Part shown: one piece after another, positions 48,801-57,584 of the stretch
How the letters are laid out: each line of letters opens with the position of its first letter
Numbering within the stretch: the stretch's first letter is position 1
DNA from: an uncultured Mailhella sp.
Lineage (GTDB): Bacteria > Desulfobacterota > Desulfovibrionia > Desulfovibrionales > Desulfovibrionaceae
Direction: 5' to 3'
Length of the DNA: 64,000 bases
Assembly: GCF_944324995.1 (NCBI RefSeq)
Contig: NZ_CALUYL010000008.1
Location: 32,070 to 96,069 of the forward strand
The notes under the pieces: model-generated
Database searches by the model: none
Seen by the model: the letters and a program-made list of their open reading frames with translations, nothing else
What the model was told of the DNA's origin: nothing
Translations under genes and position numbers: made by a program

Positions 48801-50507
48801 ATGGCAACTGCCGAAAACATGGAAAACCAAATCGATTCCGAAATGAGCTTTGCGAGCGCACTCGAAGACTATCTCAACCCCGACATGGGCGACCTTGAAG
48901 AAGGTTCCATCGTCAAGGGCGAAGTCGTGCGCGTGGACGACGATACTGTGCTGGTGGACGTGAACTTCAAGTCCGAAGGCCAGATCCCCGCTGAGGAATT
49001 TCGGGACGCTCAGGGCAATATAACGGTCAAGGTGGGCGACCGCGTCGATGTGTACGTTGTCCGCAAGAACGAAATGGATGGCACCATCACCCTTTCGTTC
49101 GACAAGGCCAAGCGTATGCAGCTGTTCGACCAGCTCGAAGACGTGCTGGAAAAGAACGGCACCATCACCGGCACCATCACCCGCCGCATCAAGGGCGGCT
49201 ACACCGTCGATCTCGGCGGCGTGGAGGCCTTCCTGCCCGGTTCTCATGTGGACCTCCGTCCTGTTCCGGACATGGACGCTCTGGTCGGCCAGCAGTTTGA
49301 ATTCCGCGTTCTCAAGATCAACCGCCGCCGCAGCAACGTCATCGTGTCCCGCCGCGTGCTGCTCGAAGAAGAACGCGACACCAAGCGCGCCGCTCTGCTC
49401 CAGACCCTGGCCGAAGGCCAGATCGTCAAGGGCAAGGCCAAGAACATCACCGAATACGGCGTGTTCGTGGACCTCGGCGGTCTCGACGGTCTGCTGCACA
49501 TCACCGACATGTCCTGGAAGCGCATTCGCCATCCCCGCGAAATGGTCTCCCTGGGTCAGGAACTGGAACTCAAGGTTCTTTCCTTCGACAAGGAAAACCA
49601 GAAGGTTTCTCTGGGCCTGAAGCAGCTCGTGCCCGATCCCTGGCAGGACATCACCGCCCGCTTCCCCGAAGGCTCTCACCATGTCGGCAAGGTGACCAAC
49701 CTCGTTGACTACGGCGTGTTCGTGGAACTCGAACCCGGCGTCGAAGGCCTCGTGCACATTTCCGAAATGTCCTGGACCCGCAAGCTGCGTCATCCTTCCC
49801 AGATGGTGCATCAGGGCGACGAGGTTGAAGTGGTCATCCTCGGCGTGGACAGCGAAAAGAAGCGCATCTCCCTCGGCATGAAGCAGGTCAAGCCCAATCC
49901 CTGGGAACTCGTGGGCGAACGCTTCCCCGAAGGCACCGTCATTGAAGGCGTCATCAAGAACATCACCGAATTCGGCATGTTCATCGGCATCGAAGACGGC
50001 ATCGACGGTCTCATTCACGTGTCCGACATCTCCTGGACCAAGAAGATTCGTCATCCCGGCGAACTGTACAAGGTCGGCGACGTGGTGCAGGCCAAGGTCC
50101 TCACCGTGGATCAGGAGAACGAAAAGTTCACCCTCGGCATGAAGCAGCTCACCGAAGATCCCTGGAGCACCGTGCCCGCCCGCTATCCCGTGGGCAACAT
50201 CATCACCGGCACCGTGACCAACGTGACCGACTTCGGCCTGTTCGTTGAAGTGGAAGAAGGCATCGAAGGCCTCATCCACGTGACCGAACTCGGCAAGAAG
50301 GTGAAGTCTCCTTCCGAACTCTACAAGGAAGGCGACGTGGTCCAGGCCAAGATCATCCATGTGTCTGCCGATGAACGCCGCCTCGGCCTGTCCATCAAGC
50401 AGATCAAGGACGACGAAGAACGCCGCAAGCCCAAGGATTATCATTCCGGCGACAACAGCATCAGCCAGACCCTCGGCGACCTGCTCAAGCAGAAGTTCAA
50501 CGACTAA
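48801..50507 (+). CDS. rpsA: 30S ribosomal protein S1
   Basis: 568 aa; start at 48801 after GGAGG. Six S1 (OB-fold) domains, beginning GSIVKGEVVRVDDDTVLVDV, NGTITGTITRRIKGGYTVDL, GQIVKGKAKNITEYGVFVDL, then three more of the form VGKVTNLVDYGVFVEL, EGVIKNITEFGMFIGI and TGTVTNVTDFGLFVEV. Unwinds and holds mRNA on the ribosome. Low codon variety (nearly only GGC, CTC, AAG, GTG) fits high expression. Confidence 0.97.
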   Translation: MATAENMENQIDSEMSFASALEDYLNPDMGDLEEGSIVKGEVVRVDDDTVLVDVNFKSEGQIPAEEFRDAQGNITVKVGDRVDVYVVRKNEMDGTITLSFDKAKRMQLFDQLEDVLEKNGTITGTITRRIKGGYTVDLGGVEAFLPGSHVDLRPVPDMDALVGQQFEFRVLKINRRRSNVIVSRRVLLEEERDTKRAALLQTLAEGQIVKGKAKNITEYGVFVDLGGLDGLLHITDMSWKRIRHPREMVSLGQELELKVLSFDKENQKVSLGLKQLVPDPWQDITARFPEGSHHVGKVTNLVDYGVFVELEPGVEGLVHISEMSWTRKLRHPSQMVHQGDEVEVVILGVDSEKKRISLGMKQVKPNPWELVGERFPEGTVIEGVIKNITEFGMFIGIEDGIDGLIHVSDISWTKKIRHPGELYKVGDVVQAKVLTVDQENEKFTLGMKQLTEDPWSTVPARYPVGNIITGTVTNVTDFGLFVEVEEGIEGLIHVTELGKKVKSPSELYKEGDVVQAKIIHVSADERRLGLSIKQIKDDEERRKPKDYHSGDNSISQTLGDLLKQKFND

Positions 50508-50530
50508 TCGCTGATTCTGTATGAATGTAC

Positions 50531-50566
50531 GCGGGGCGGAAAGCATAGCTTTCCGCCCCGTTTTTT
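50531..50566 (+). terminator. Terminator of rpsA
   Basis: CGGGGCGGAAAGC / GCTTTCCGCCCCG-type 12-13-bp stem with a 4-nt loop, followed by TTTTTT. Confidence 0.95.
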
Positions 50567-50631
50567 ATCAGCTCCCTGAGGAAGGGACAGGCCGGCGCCT
50601 GAGAGCGCCGGCGGCGAAAGGCGGGAGAGCC

Positions 50632-51132
50632 ATGAAACAGCAGGAAATAGAACGCAAATTTCTGGTGAAGAGCGACGGCTGGCGCGGCAGGGGCACCTCG
50701 GAACTGTTCAGACAGGGATACATTGCCCGCACGCAGGATCGCACGGTGCGGGTACGCGTGGCGGGCGAGCGGGGCATACTGACCATCAAGTACCGCGGCA
50801 AGGGCATTGCGCGGAACGAGTTCGAGTACGACATTCCGCTCGACGAGGCGCAGGCGCTGCTGGATGGTCTGGATCCCGGCGAAATCATTGAAAAGCTGCG
50901 TCATACGTTCACCTGCGAAGGCAGCGTGTGGGAGGTGGATGAATTTCTGGGAGCCAATGCGGGGCTCGTGGTGGCGGAAATTGAGCTGGAGTCGGAAGAT
51001 CAGCCCTTTGTCCGGCCGGACTGGCTGGGCGAGGAGGTGAGCAAGGTTTCCCGCTATCTCAATGTGGAGCTCTCGCGTCTGCCGTACACGGCCTGGACGC
51101 AGGAAGAGAAGGCCGGACGGAAAAATAGCTGA
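50632..51132 (+). CDS. CYTH-domain protein (triphosphate tunnel family)
   Basis: 166 aa; start at 50632 after GGGAG. N-terminal EIERKFLV (ExExK) is the CYTH signature that binds metal and triphosphate, followed by QGYIARTQDRTVRVRV, TIKYRGKG, and NEFEYDIPL strands forming the tunnel. Family members hydrolyse inorganic triphosphate or related substrates. It sits between the rpsA terminator and hcp, probably as a single gene; the hairpin CCGGCGC/GCGCCGG lies just before its start. Confidence 0.88.
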   Translation: MKQQEIERKFLVKSDGWRGRGTSELFRQGYIARTQDRTVRVRVAGERGILTIKYRGKGIARNEFEYDIPLDEAQALLDGLDPGEIIEKLRHTFTCEGSVWEVDEFLGANAGLVVAEIELESEDQPFVRPDWLGEEVSKVSRYLNVELSRLPYTAWTQEEKAGRKNS

Positions 51133-51260
51133 ACCTGACGGGAAAACGTGGCAGAGTGTGACTGCAAGCACAGTTTTTGAGCGGAAAGATTCTTAATATT
51201 CTAGAAAATTGAAACTCTGTCTGCACGTTGTTGCACGAATAATATTGTGGAGGGAAGGCT
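51133..51260. promoter_or_regulatory. hcp upstream region with TGCACG direct repeat
   Basis: TGCACG at 51222-51227 and 51232-51237, 10 bp apart; the same 10-bp spacing occurs at 31501-31516. Could bind a regulator; no canonical HcpR or NsrR palindrome was spotted. Confidence 0.35.
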
Positions 51261-52811
51261 ATGAGCGAAATGTTCTGTTTTCAGTGTGAGCAGACGGCGG
51301 GCGGCAAGGGCTGCACCAAAATCGGCGTGTGCGGCAAGAAGCCTGAAACCGCCAATCTTCAGGACAGGCTGGTCGGCGAGCTTGTGGCGCTTGCCGGCGG
51401 GGAGGGATTCACCCGCACGCCCGAGCTGGACACGCTGGTGGAAAACGCCCTGTTCACCACGCTCACCAATGTGAATTTCGATGATCTTTCTCTGGCTGCC
51501 CTGGGGGAGAAGGTGCGCAAGATACGCGAGGAAAGCGGCGTGGCCGACGCCTGGGACATGAACAGTCTGTGGACGGCGTCGGAAGACGTGCGCAGCCTGA
51601 AGTCTCTGCTGCTTTTCGGCATGAAGGGCATTGCGGCCTATGCGAGCCATGCGCGCGTGCTCGGCAGAAGCCGTGAGGAAGTGACCGGCTTCCTGTACCG
51701 CGGCCTTGCGCTGCTTGCGGCCGACGCCGGCAAGGAAACCCTGCTCGACGCCGTGCTTGAGGCCGGCAAGGTCAATCTTGCCTGCATGGAGCTTCTGAAC
51801 GACGCCAACAGAACCTACGGCACGCCCGAACCGGTTACGGTTTCCCGCACGGTGGAAAAGGGCCCCTTCATCATCGTTACCGGTCACGATCTGCACGATC
51901 TTGCGCTGCTGCTGCGTCAGACCGAGGGCAAGGGCGTGAACGTGTACACCCACGGCGAAATGCTTCCCGCCCACGCCTATCCCGAACTCAAGAAGTACGC
52001 GCACTTCAAGGGACATTTCGGCACGGCCTGGCAGAACCAGCAGAAGGAATTCAACGGCGTTCCCGCGCCCATACTCTTCACCACCAACTGCATAATGCCC
52101 GTGAAGGAAGGCTATGCCGACCGCGTGTTCACCACGGGTGTGGTCCGCTTCCCCGGCATGGTGAACATCGACGAGAGCAAGGACTTTTCTCCCGTCATCG
52201 CCAAGGCGCTTGAGCTCGGCGGCTACGCGGAAGACAAGTGTTTTCCCGGCATCAACGGCGGCGAAACCGTGACCACGGGCTTCGGCAGCGAAGCCGTGCT
52301 CTCCCACGCCGGAACCATCGTGGAGGCCGTGAAGGCCGGCGCCATCCGTCACTTCTTCCTCGTGGGCGGCTGCGACGGGGCCAGACCCGGCCGCAACTAC
52401 TACACGGAATTCGTGAAGCAGACCCCCGCCGACACCGTGGTGCTTACCCTGGCCTGCGGCAAGTTCCGCTTCAACGATCTTGATCTCGGCAACATCGGCG
52501 GCATTCCCCGTCTTCTGGACATGGGACAGTGCAACGACGCCTATGGAGCCATTCAGGTGGCCCTCGCTCTGGCCGGAGCCTTCAACTGCGGCGTGAACGA
52601 TCTGCCGCTCACGCTCGTGCTTTCCTGGTACGAACAGAAGGCCGTGGCCATTCTGCTCACGCTGCTGTACCTGGGCGTGAAGAACATCTATCTCGGTCCC
52701 TCGCTGCCGGCCTTCGTGTCGCCCGCCGTGCTGGACTTCCTGGTGAAGGAATTCGGCATTCGTCCCATTTCCACGCCGGAAGCCGATCTGGCGGCCATTC
52801 TCGGCAACTGA
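51261..52811 (+). CDS. hcp: Hydroxylamine reductase / hybrid-cluster protein
   Basis: 516 aa. N-terminal cysteine set C6-x2-C9-x8-C18-x5-C24 (MFCFQCEQTAGGKGC) binds the [4Fe-4S] cluster, as in the class I Hcp of Desulfovibrio. Hybrid-cluster ligands lie in TGHDLHD, TTNCIMP, HFFLVGGCDGARPGR and TLACGKFRFN. Acts as a nitric oxide reductase or hydroxylamine reductase in nitrosative stress and S-nitrosylation (known of family). Alone in its transcript, with GGAGGG upstream and its own terminator. No hcr reductase gene follows. Confidence 0.96.
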   Translation: MSEMFCFQCEQTAGGKGCTKIGVCGKKPETANLQDRLVGELVALAGGEGFTRTPELDTLVENALFTTLTNVNFDDLSLAALGEKVRKIREESGVADAWDMNSLWTASEDVRSLKSLLLFGMKGIAAYASHARVLGRSREEVTGFLYRGLALLAADAGKETLLDAVLEAGKVNLACMELLNDANRTYGTPEPVTVSRTVEKGPFIIVTGHDLHDLALLLRQTEGKGVNVYTHGEMLPAHAYPELKKYAHFKGHFGTAWQNQQKEFNGVPAPILFTTNCIMPVKEGYADRVFTTGVVRFPGMVNIDESKDFSPVIAKALELGGYAEDKCFPGINGGETVTTGFGSEAVLSHAGTIVEAVKAGAIRHFFLVGGCDGARPGRNYYTEFVKQTPADTVVLTLACGKFRFNDLDLGNIGGIPRLLDMGQCNDAYGAIQVALALAGAFNCGVNDLPLTLVLSWYEQKAVAILLTLLYLGVKNIYLGPSLPAFVSPAVLDFLVKEFGIRPISTPEADLAAILGN

Positions 52812-52895
52812 TTCGGCAGGCTGTCGAAACGCCCAGAGCATCGCGCCTTTTGCGTGATGCATGAAGGGCGAAGCTGACGCCGATTTCTTTCTGAC

Positions 52896-52938
52896 GAAGC
52901 CCCCGTGCGCGTACTGCGGCGGGGGCTTCTCGTTTTTT
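52896..52938 (+). terminator. Terminator of hcp
   Basis: AAGCCCCCG / CGGGGGCTT stem followed by CTCGTTTTTT. Confidence 0.9.
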
Positions 52939-52961
52939 CGGAAGTCTGGTAGCGTTGCCGC

Positions 52962-53474
52962 ATGGAAAGGAGAAAGCATCACGGTCGTTTTGCGGGATTC
53001 GATCTCGCCAGACGCAGCGGCAAGACCTCGGCGCTCAGCGACGGGCTGGAAGGCTGGCTCTCCGCGCACGGCATGAAGCCGCAGCACTACATGCTCACGC
53101 AGCTGTGGAAGAACTGGGAAGTCGTCATGGGGCCGGACATCGCCGCGCTGGCGCATCCGCTGGGGCATCGCAACGGCATACTGCTTGTCGGCGGCGACGA
53201 TTCCTGCGCCATGCAGGAACTCTCCTACGCCGCGCCGGAAATTCTGGAACGCGTGAACGCCTTCATGAACGAGGACTATTTCCACAAGGTGGAGCTGCAT
53301 CTGCTCATGGGCAAGGAATCCCTGCGCCGCGTGGACATTACGCAGCCGCCGAAGCTCCCGCCGCCGCCCCGGCCGCCGCGCCTCGGGCATCTGAAACTGC
53401 CGCCGGATTCTCCTATTGCGGCCTGCTATGAGGCGTACGTCCGCTGTTTCGACGGGGACAAGGAAAAAACATAG
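52962..53474 (+). CDS. DUF721 (DciA-like) protein
   Basis: 170 aa. Residues about 50-115 match the DUF721 pattern (LWKNWEVVMGPDIAALAHPL, LLVGGDDSCAMQELSYAAPEI), related to DciA, the ancestral loader of replicative helicase. The C-terminus carries a proline-rich stretch (PPKLPPPPRPPR). The start has only a weak Shine-Dalgarno. Function in this organism inferred from family only. Confidence 0.75.
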   Translation: MERRKHHGRFAGFDLARRSGKTSALSDGLEGWLSAHGMKPQHYMLTQLWKNWEVVMGPDIAALAHPLGHRNGILLVGGDDSCAMQELSYAAPEILERVNAFMNEDYFHKVELHLLMGKESLRRVDITQPPKLPPPPRPPRLGHLKLPPDSPIAACYEAYVRCFDGDKEKT

Positions 53475-53563
53475 AAAGATTCGCGGACAGCGTGAGGCGC
53501 GCTTCCGGGCGCGGGAATTTCGGAAAAGCAGGCCGTTTTTGAGACTTACGAAAGAGAACAGAA

Positions 53564-53600
53564 AAAGAGCGGAGCGGACATTGTCCGCTCCGCTCTTTTA
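53564..53600. terminator. Bidirectional terminator
   Basis: AAGAGCGGAGCGGACA / TGTCCGCTCCGCTCTT stem with T-run on plus (TTTTA) and A-rich flank giving T-run on minus; serves the DUF721 gene and lptB. Confidence 0.85.
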
Positions 53601-53626
53601 ACGATGTCGGCGCGCAACGCTTCGGC

Positions 53627-54355
53627 TCAGCCGAGATGGAAGTCCGAACCGAGATAGACTTCCCTGGCGCGTTCGTTGTTCACGATTTCGTCGGGCGTGC
53701 CGGAAAGAATGATGTTGCCCTGGAACATAAGATAGGCCCTGTCGCAGATGGAAAGGGTTTCGCGCACGTTGTGGTCGGAAATGAGCACGCCTATGCCGCG
53801 TTCCTTGAGGCCGCGGATGAGCACCTGAATGTCGCCCACGGCCAGCGGATCAATGCCGGCAAAGGGTTCGTCGAGCAGCACGAAGAGCGGATCGCGGATC
53901 AGGCAGCGGGCGATTTCCAGACGACGGCGTTCGCCGCCGGAAAGATAGGAGGCGTAGGACTTTTCCAGTCTGGTGAGTCCGAATTCCTCCATGAGCTGAT
54001 CGGCGCGCTTTTTCTGATCGGCGCGGGAAAGGCCGGTGTGTTCGAGAATGATCTGCAGGTTCTGCCGCACCGTGAGCCTGCGGAAGACGGAGCTTTCCTG
54101 CGGCAGATAGGAGAGGCCCACCCGGGCGCGGCGGTACAGCGGCCAGGTGCTGATTTCCTGCCCGTCGAGCATCACCTGCCCTGCGGTGGGCTTGATGATG
54201 CCGGTGATCATGTAGAACGACGTGGTCTTGCCTGCGCCGTTGGGTCCGAGAAGGCCGACGATTTCTCCCTGCTGCATGGCGACGGAGACTTCGTGAACCA
54301 CTTCCTTCTGACCGTAGCGCTTGCACAGATGCTGAGCGGAAAGCGTGGAACTCAT
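53627..54355 (-). CDS. lptB: LPS export ABC ATPase
   Basis: 242 aa from 54355 (MSSTLSAQHL). Walker A GPNGAGKTT, Q-loop YLPQESSVFRRL, signature YLSGGERRRLEIAR, Walker B RDPLFVLLDEPF, H-loop SDHNVRET. It powers the LptB2FG transporter that pulls LPS from the inner membrane. Starts 1 nt after the lptA stop. lptF/G are not in this window. Confidence 0.95.
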   Translation of the reverse strand: MSSTLSAQHLCKRYGQKEVVHEVSVAMQQGEIVGLLGPNGAGKTTSFYMITGIIKPTAGQVMLDGQEISTWPLYRRARVGLSYLPQESSVFRRLTVRQNLQIILEHTGLSRADQKKRADQLMEEFGLTRLEKSYASYLSGGERRRLEIARCLIRDPLFVLLDEPFAGIDPLAVGDIQVLIRGLKERGIGVLISDHNVRETLSICDRAYLMFQGNIILSGTPDEIVNNERAREVYLGSDFHLG

Positions 54356-54356
54356 G

Positions 54357-54893
54357 CTACTTGCCCTTTTTGTCGTTGGAGGAGAACACGGCGTGAACGC
54401 GCTGCTTGGGGCTGCCTTCCACCACGCTGCGGTTCTCATCGACGAAGTAGCGGATGACGTTGCCGCGGATGGAGTTGTCGCCGTCGTGCAGAATGGGATT
54501 GCCTTCGAGCACGAGCAGATTCTTGGCGGAATAGTAGGTGGCCTTCTGTGCGGAACCCGTCTGCGTGCCGTTCTGGAAGCGCACGTTGCGTTCCGCAACG
54601 ATGCGGTCGAGATCGCTGCCTTCCATGGCCGACGTGGTGGATTTCTTGTTTTCCTGACCGGCGTTGCCGCGGGACTTGAGGTAGAGGGTCAGGGTTTCCG
54701 ACCACATCTTGAACTCGCCGCGCACGGCTTCCACGCGTCCCTGAAAGACGACGGTGTTCTTGTCCGCGTTATAGACCATGTTGTCGGCGGTGACGTCCAC
54801 AGGCAGATTGCTGTCGCCTCCGGGCAGAGGCGCGGCCATAGCGCCGGTCGTGCAGAGCGCCAGGACAAAAAGGGAGAGAAGAAGTTTTTTCAT
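54357..54893 (-). CDS. lptA: LPS transport periplasmic protein
   Basis: 178 aa. Sec signal KKLLLSLFVLALCTTGAMA, then the OstA fold (PVDVTADNMVYNADKNTVVFQG, read as DVTADNMVYNADKNTVVFQG; ATYYSAKNLLVLEGNP). Bridges LptC to LptD across the periplasm. Its start overlaps the lptC stop by 4 nt (ATGA), so lptC and lptA are co-translated. Confidence 0.9.
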   Translation of the reverse strand: MKKLLLSLFVLALCTTGAMAAPLPGGDSNLPVDVTADNMVYNADKNTVVFQGRVEAVRGEFKMWSETLTLYLKSRGNAGQENKKSTTSAMEGSDLDRIVAERNVRFQNGTQTGSAQKATYYSAKNLLVLEGNPILHDGDNSIRGNVIRYFVDENRSVVEGSPKQRVHAVFSSNDKKGK

Positions 54894-55594
54894 GAATGGC
54901 TTTCCTCCTGCGCGGCCTTCGGCGCGGCATCGGATGAAGTATCGGCGTTCGCGGCGGCTCCGTCGTCGGGCGCGGAGTCGGAAGGCGTCCAGCGCATGCG
55001 CACGCCCTGGTCGCCCGTGAGAATATTGGTGTTGAGATCCCAGACAAGACGGGTGGCCGTGCCGGAAAGCGTGGGCCCGTCGAGCACGGCCCCTTCGGGG
55101 AAGGTAAGCGTGCGGTTGGTGTTCAAAAACACGGCCAGACTGCCGGTGAGCACGTTTTCCTCGTAGGTGGCCTTCACGCTGCCGGACATGGAAATTTTCT
55201 GATTGCCGTCCTCCACGCGTCCTACCTCGGACACGGCGTGAATGACGCGTTCCGGCTGATTTTCCGCGCCTTCCAGCATGTAGTGAATGTCGGGATCGCG
55301 CACGGTGATGGCTCCGGAATCCTGATTCAGGGTGGCCCAGTCGGCGTTGAGATCAAAGCTCTTGCGGCCTTCGTGGCCCTGGGAGAGAAGAATGCCGCGC
55401 ACGGCGAGATCCACGGAGTTCTTCACTTCTTCCGGCGGGTCGGACAGCAGCTTGTTCAGATCGGCCGAACGGACCACGTTTTCCATGGCTTCCAGCGTCT
55501 GACGGGTCTTCCAGCTCTGCCAGCCGTACCAGCCGCCCCACACGACGGCGCCGAGCACGACGAGCACAAGGGTTCTGCGCAGAGAATCGTTCAT
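54890..55594 (-). CDS. lptC: LPS export protein LptC
   Basis: 234 aa. One N-terminal membrane anchor (RRTLVLVVLGAVVWGGWYGW) and a periplasmic LptC/OstA-like jelly-roll. Sequence conservation in this family is low, so identity rests on the position between kdsC and lptA. Start overlaps the kdsC stop by 4 nt. Confidence 0.85.
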   Translation of the reverse strand: MNDSLRRTLVLVVLGAVVWGGWYGWQSWKTRQTLEAMENVVRSADLNKLLSDPPEEVKNSVDLAVRGILLSQGHEGRKSFDLNADWATLNQDSGAITVRDPDIHYMLEGAENQPERVIHAVSEVGRVEDGNQKISMSGSVKATYEENVLTGSLAVFLNTNRTLTFPEGAVLDGPTLSGTATRLVWDLNTNILTGDQGVRMRWTPSDSAPDDGAAANADTSSDAAPKAAQEESHS

Positions 55595-56181
55595 ATTTTG
55601 GCCGGTCCTGTGGCCTTCGTCCAGAGGTCTGCGGGATTTTTTCCGTCCCTGCGGGCGGCGAGCAGAAATTCAACGGCTTCGCGCACGGCGCCTTCGCCGC
55701 CCCGGGCGGCGGTGACGTATCTGGCTTCCTTCTTCACCTGCGCCACGGCGTTGGCCACGGCCATGGGCATGCCCACGCTGCGCATGGGATCAAGGTCTAT
55801 CCAGTCGTCGCCGAGATAGGCCATTTCTTCCTTCCTGAGGCCGTACTTGCGGCGGATGGCTTCGAGCTTCGGCAGTTTGGATTCAAAGCCCGCGTAGTAG
55901 TCCTTCACGCCGAGCTGCGACATTCTGGCGAGCACGCAGGGATCGTTTCTGCCGGTGATGATGCCGACGCCGATGCCCGCCAGCAGGGCCGTCTTGATGC
56001 CTATGCCGTCCTGTGCGTGGAAGCATTTCAGCGGATGGCCGTTTTCCTGAAAGTACAGCTTGCCGTCGGTGCATACGCCGTCGACGTCGAGCACGAGAAA
56101 GCGCACGGCGGCAGCCGCGCGAAGCACATCCTCGCTGACGGACTGACCGGGGAAATTCGGGGAAAGGGGGGAAGAGGACAT
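55591..56181 (-). CDS. kdsC: 3-deoxy-D-manno-octulosonate 8-phosphate phosphatase
   Basis: 196 aa HAD phosphatase: motif I VLDVDGVCTDG, motif II-like ITGRNDPCV, motif IV GDDWIDLDPM. Removes phosphate from Kdo-8-P in Kdo synthesis, right before Lpt export genes, as is usual. First gene of the kdsC-lptC-lptA-lptB operon. Confidence 0.93.
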   Translation of the reverse strand: MSSSPLSPNFPGQSVSEDVLRAAAAVRFLVLDVDGVCTDGKLYFQENGHPLKCFHAQDGIGIKTALLAGIGVGIITGRNDPCVLARMSQLGVKDYYAGFESKLPKLEAIRRKYGLRKEEMAYLGDDWIDLDPMRSVGMPMAVANAVAQVKKEARYVTAARGGEGAVREAVEFLLAARRDGKNPADLWTKATGPAKI

Positions 56182-56544
56182 GTGTTTTTCTCTCGGTAGC
56201 GGAATGAGGGAAACATGGTGTTGCCCAGAGAAGGAAAATAGCCCGAAAATTCCTTTCCGTCAAAAAAGGAAACGGGGCGCTCCGGCGCGGAAGGCCGCAG
56301 GCGTTCGGCGCGGGCGGGGCGGGAAAAGGCTGATGAAACGGGGCCGGCGTGCCGATGGCGGGCGGCCCGCGCCGGGGAAAGGCGTGGGACGCATCAGACG
56401 GAGGGCGGTTGCTTCGGCGCGAAACATGCGCGGCAGGGAGCAGACCCGGCTTGCCAGGGTGGCCCATATTTTTTATGTTCGTAACCTGCGGGCGGCAGGA
56501 TCGCGCGGCCCGAACGTTCAAGCACGCTCTCCGGGAGAACTTCT
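56182..56544. other. Divergent intergenic region kdsC / GT8 gene
   Basis: 363 bp, GC-rich, no gene. Should hold both promoters. Confidence 0.5.
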
Positions 56545-57501
56545 ATGATTCATTGCGCCGTATGCTTTCACGATTCCGGCTCCATGTACAAAACGGTGTA
56601 TTGCGCGCTGCTGTCCTGCTTTGAGCACGCCTCGGATCATGTGCATGTTCACATGCTCATAGACGAGTCCGTTGTGCCGTACAAGCACTGGCTGGAAGAG
56701 CTGTGCGCCTCGTTTCAGAATCCCGTGACGTTTTATGAAAACGTCGAGGTGCCGGACGACGTCGTCAATATGTTCCCCGGGGGCGTCGTCGGCAACTACA
56801 CCAGGGCGAGCCTTTTCCGCATGTGTCTGCACGAGCAGCTTCCCGAAGATGTCGAAAAGGTGGTTTATGTCGACTGCGACATCATCTTTGAGCGCGACGT
56901 GGCCGACTTGTGGAACATGGAACTCGGCGACGCCTGGATGATAGCCGCGCATGATCCGGAACGGGTGTGGTCGGCGCGCAAGAAGAAATACTACCTCGGC
57001 GCGCTGCACATTGAGGAAGACCGCTATTTCAACAGCGGCGTTCTTCTTATGAATCTGAAGGCGCTTCGGGAAGCGTCCAGAGAGGAGAACGTGTTCTGGC
57101 GCGCGTATCGCCGGGGAGCCGAATATTTTTCCACGTTGAAGTTTCCCGTTTTCGATCAGGATCTGCTCAACTACATGCTGAGCGGAGATCGGGAAAAGCT
57201 GAAACTTGTGGATGCTTCGTTCAACTATGAGCTCTGCCTGTTCGACCGGCGTTTTCTGCGCATGAAGGAACTGGAAGGGAAGATTCTGCATTTCCCCTCT
57301 CTGAAGCCGTGGCAGAAGTTTTTCCCGGCTCAGCTGGAATACTGGAAGTATTTCATCAAGTCGCCGTGGCGGGACGAGGCGCTGCCCATGATCGAGGAGC
57401 GCATGTTTGACCCAAAGGACAGAATATGGCCGGTGCTGCTCTGGATATGGCGCAGGCACGAGTCGCTGCGCTGGCTGGCTCGACTGCGCGGCGCGCGGTA
57501 G
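56545..57501 (+). CDS. Glycosyltransferase family 8
   Basis: 318 aa. DxD motif in VVYVDCDIIFERDV binds the metal and nucleotide sugar; YFNSGVLLMNLKALR and DQDLLNYML match GT8, as does the terminal HFPSLKPWQ (HxxGxKPW-like). Family 8 uses UDP-sugars (galactose/glucose) for LPS core and similar glycans. Lies among LPS and polysaccharide genes. Confidence 0.9.
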   Translation: MIHCAVCFHDSGSMYKTVYCALLSCFEHASDHVHVHMLIDESVVPYKHWLEELCASFQNPVTFYENVEVPDDVVNMFPGGVVGNYTRASLFRMCLHEQLPEDVEKVVYVDCDIIFERDVADLWNMELGDAWMIAAHDPERVWSARKKKYYLGALHIEEDRYFNSGVLLMNLKALREASREENVFWRAYRRGAEYFSTLKFPVFDQDLLNYMLSGDREKLKLVDASFNYELCLFDRRFLRMKELEGKILHFPSLKPWQKFFPAQLEYWKYFIKSPWRDEALPMIEERMFDPKDRIWPVLLWIWRRHESLRWLARLRGAR

Positions 57502-57522
57502 ATCGAAAGACAGGCAAATAAA

Positions 57523-57566
57523 AAAACGCCGTTCATGCTTTAGTTGCAGGCATGAACGGCGTTTTT
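57523..57566. terminator. Bidirectional terminator
   Basis: AAAACGCCGTTCATGC / GCATGAACGGCGTTTT stem, with T-run on plus and A-run before it on the minus side. Confidence 0.9.
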
Positions 57567-57584
57567 GCTGACTAAACGTGCAGG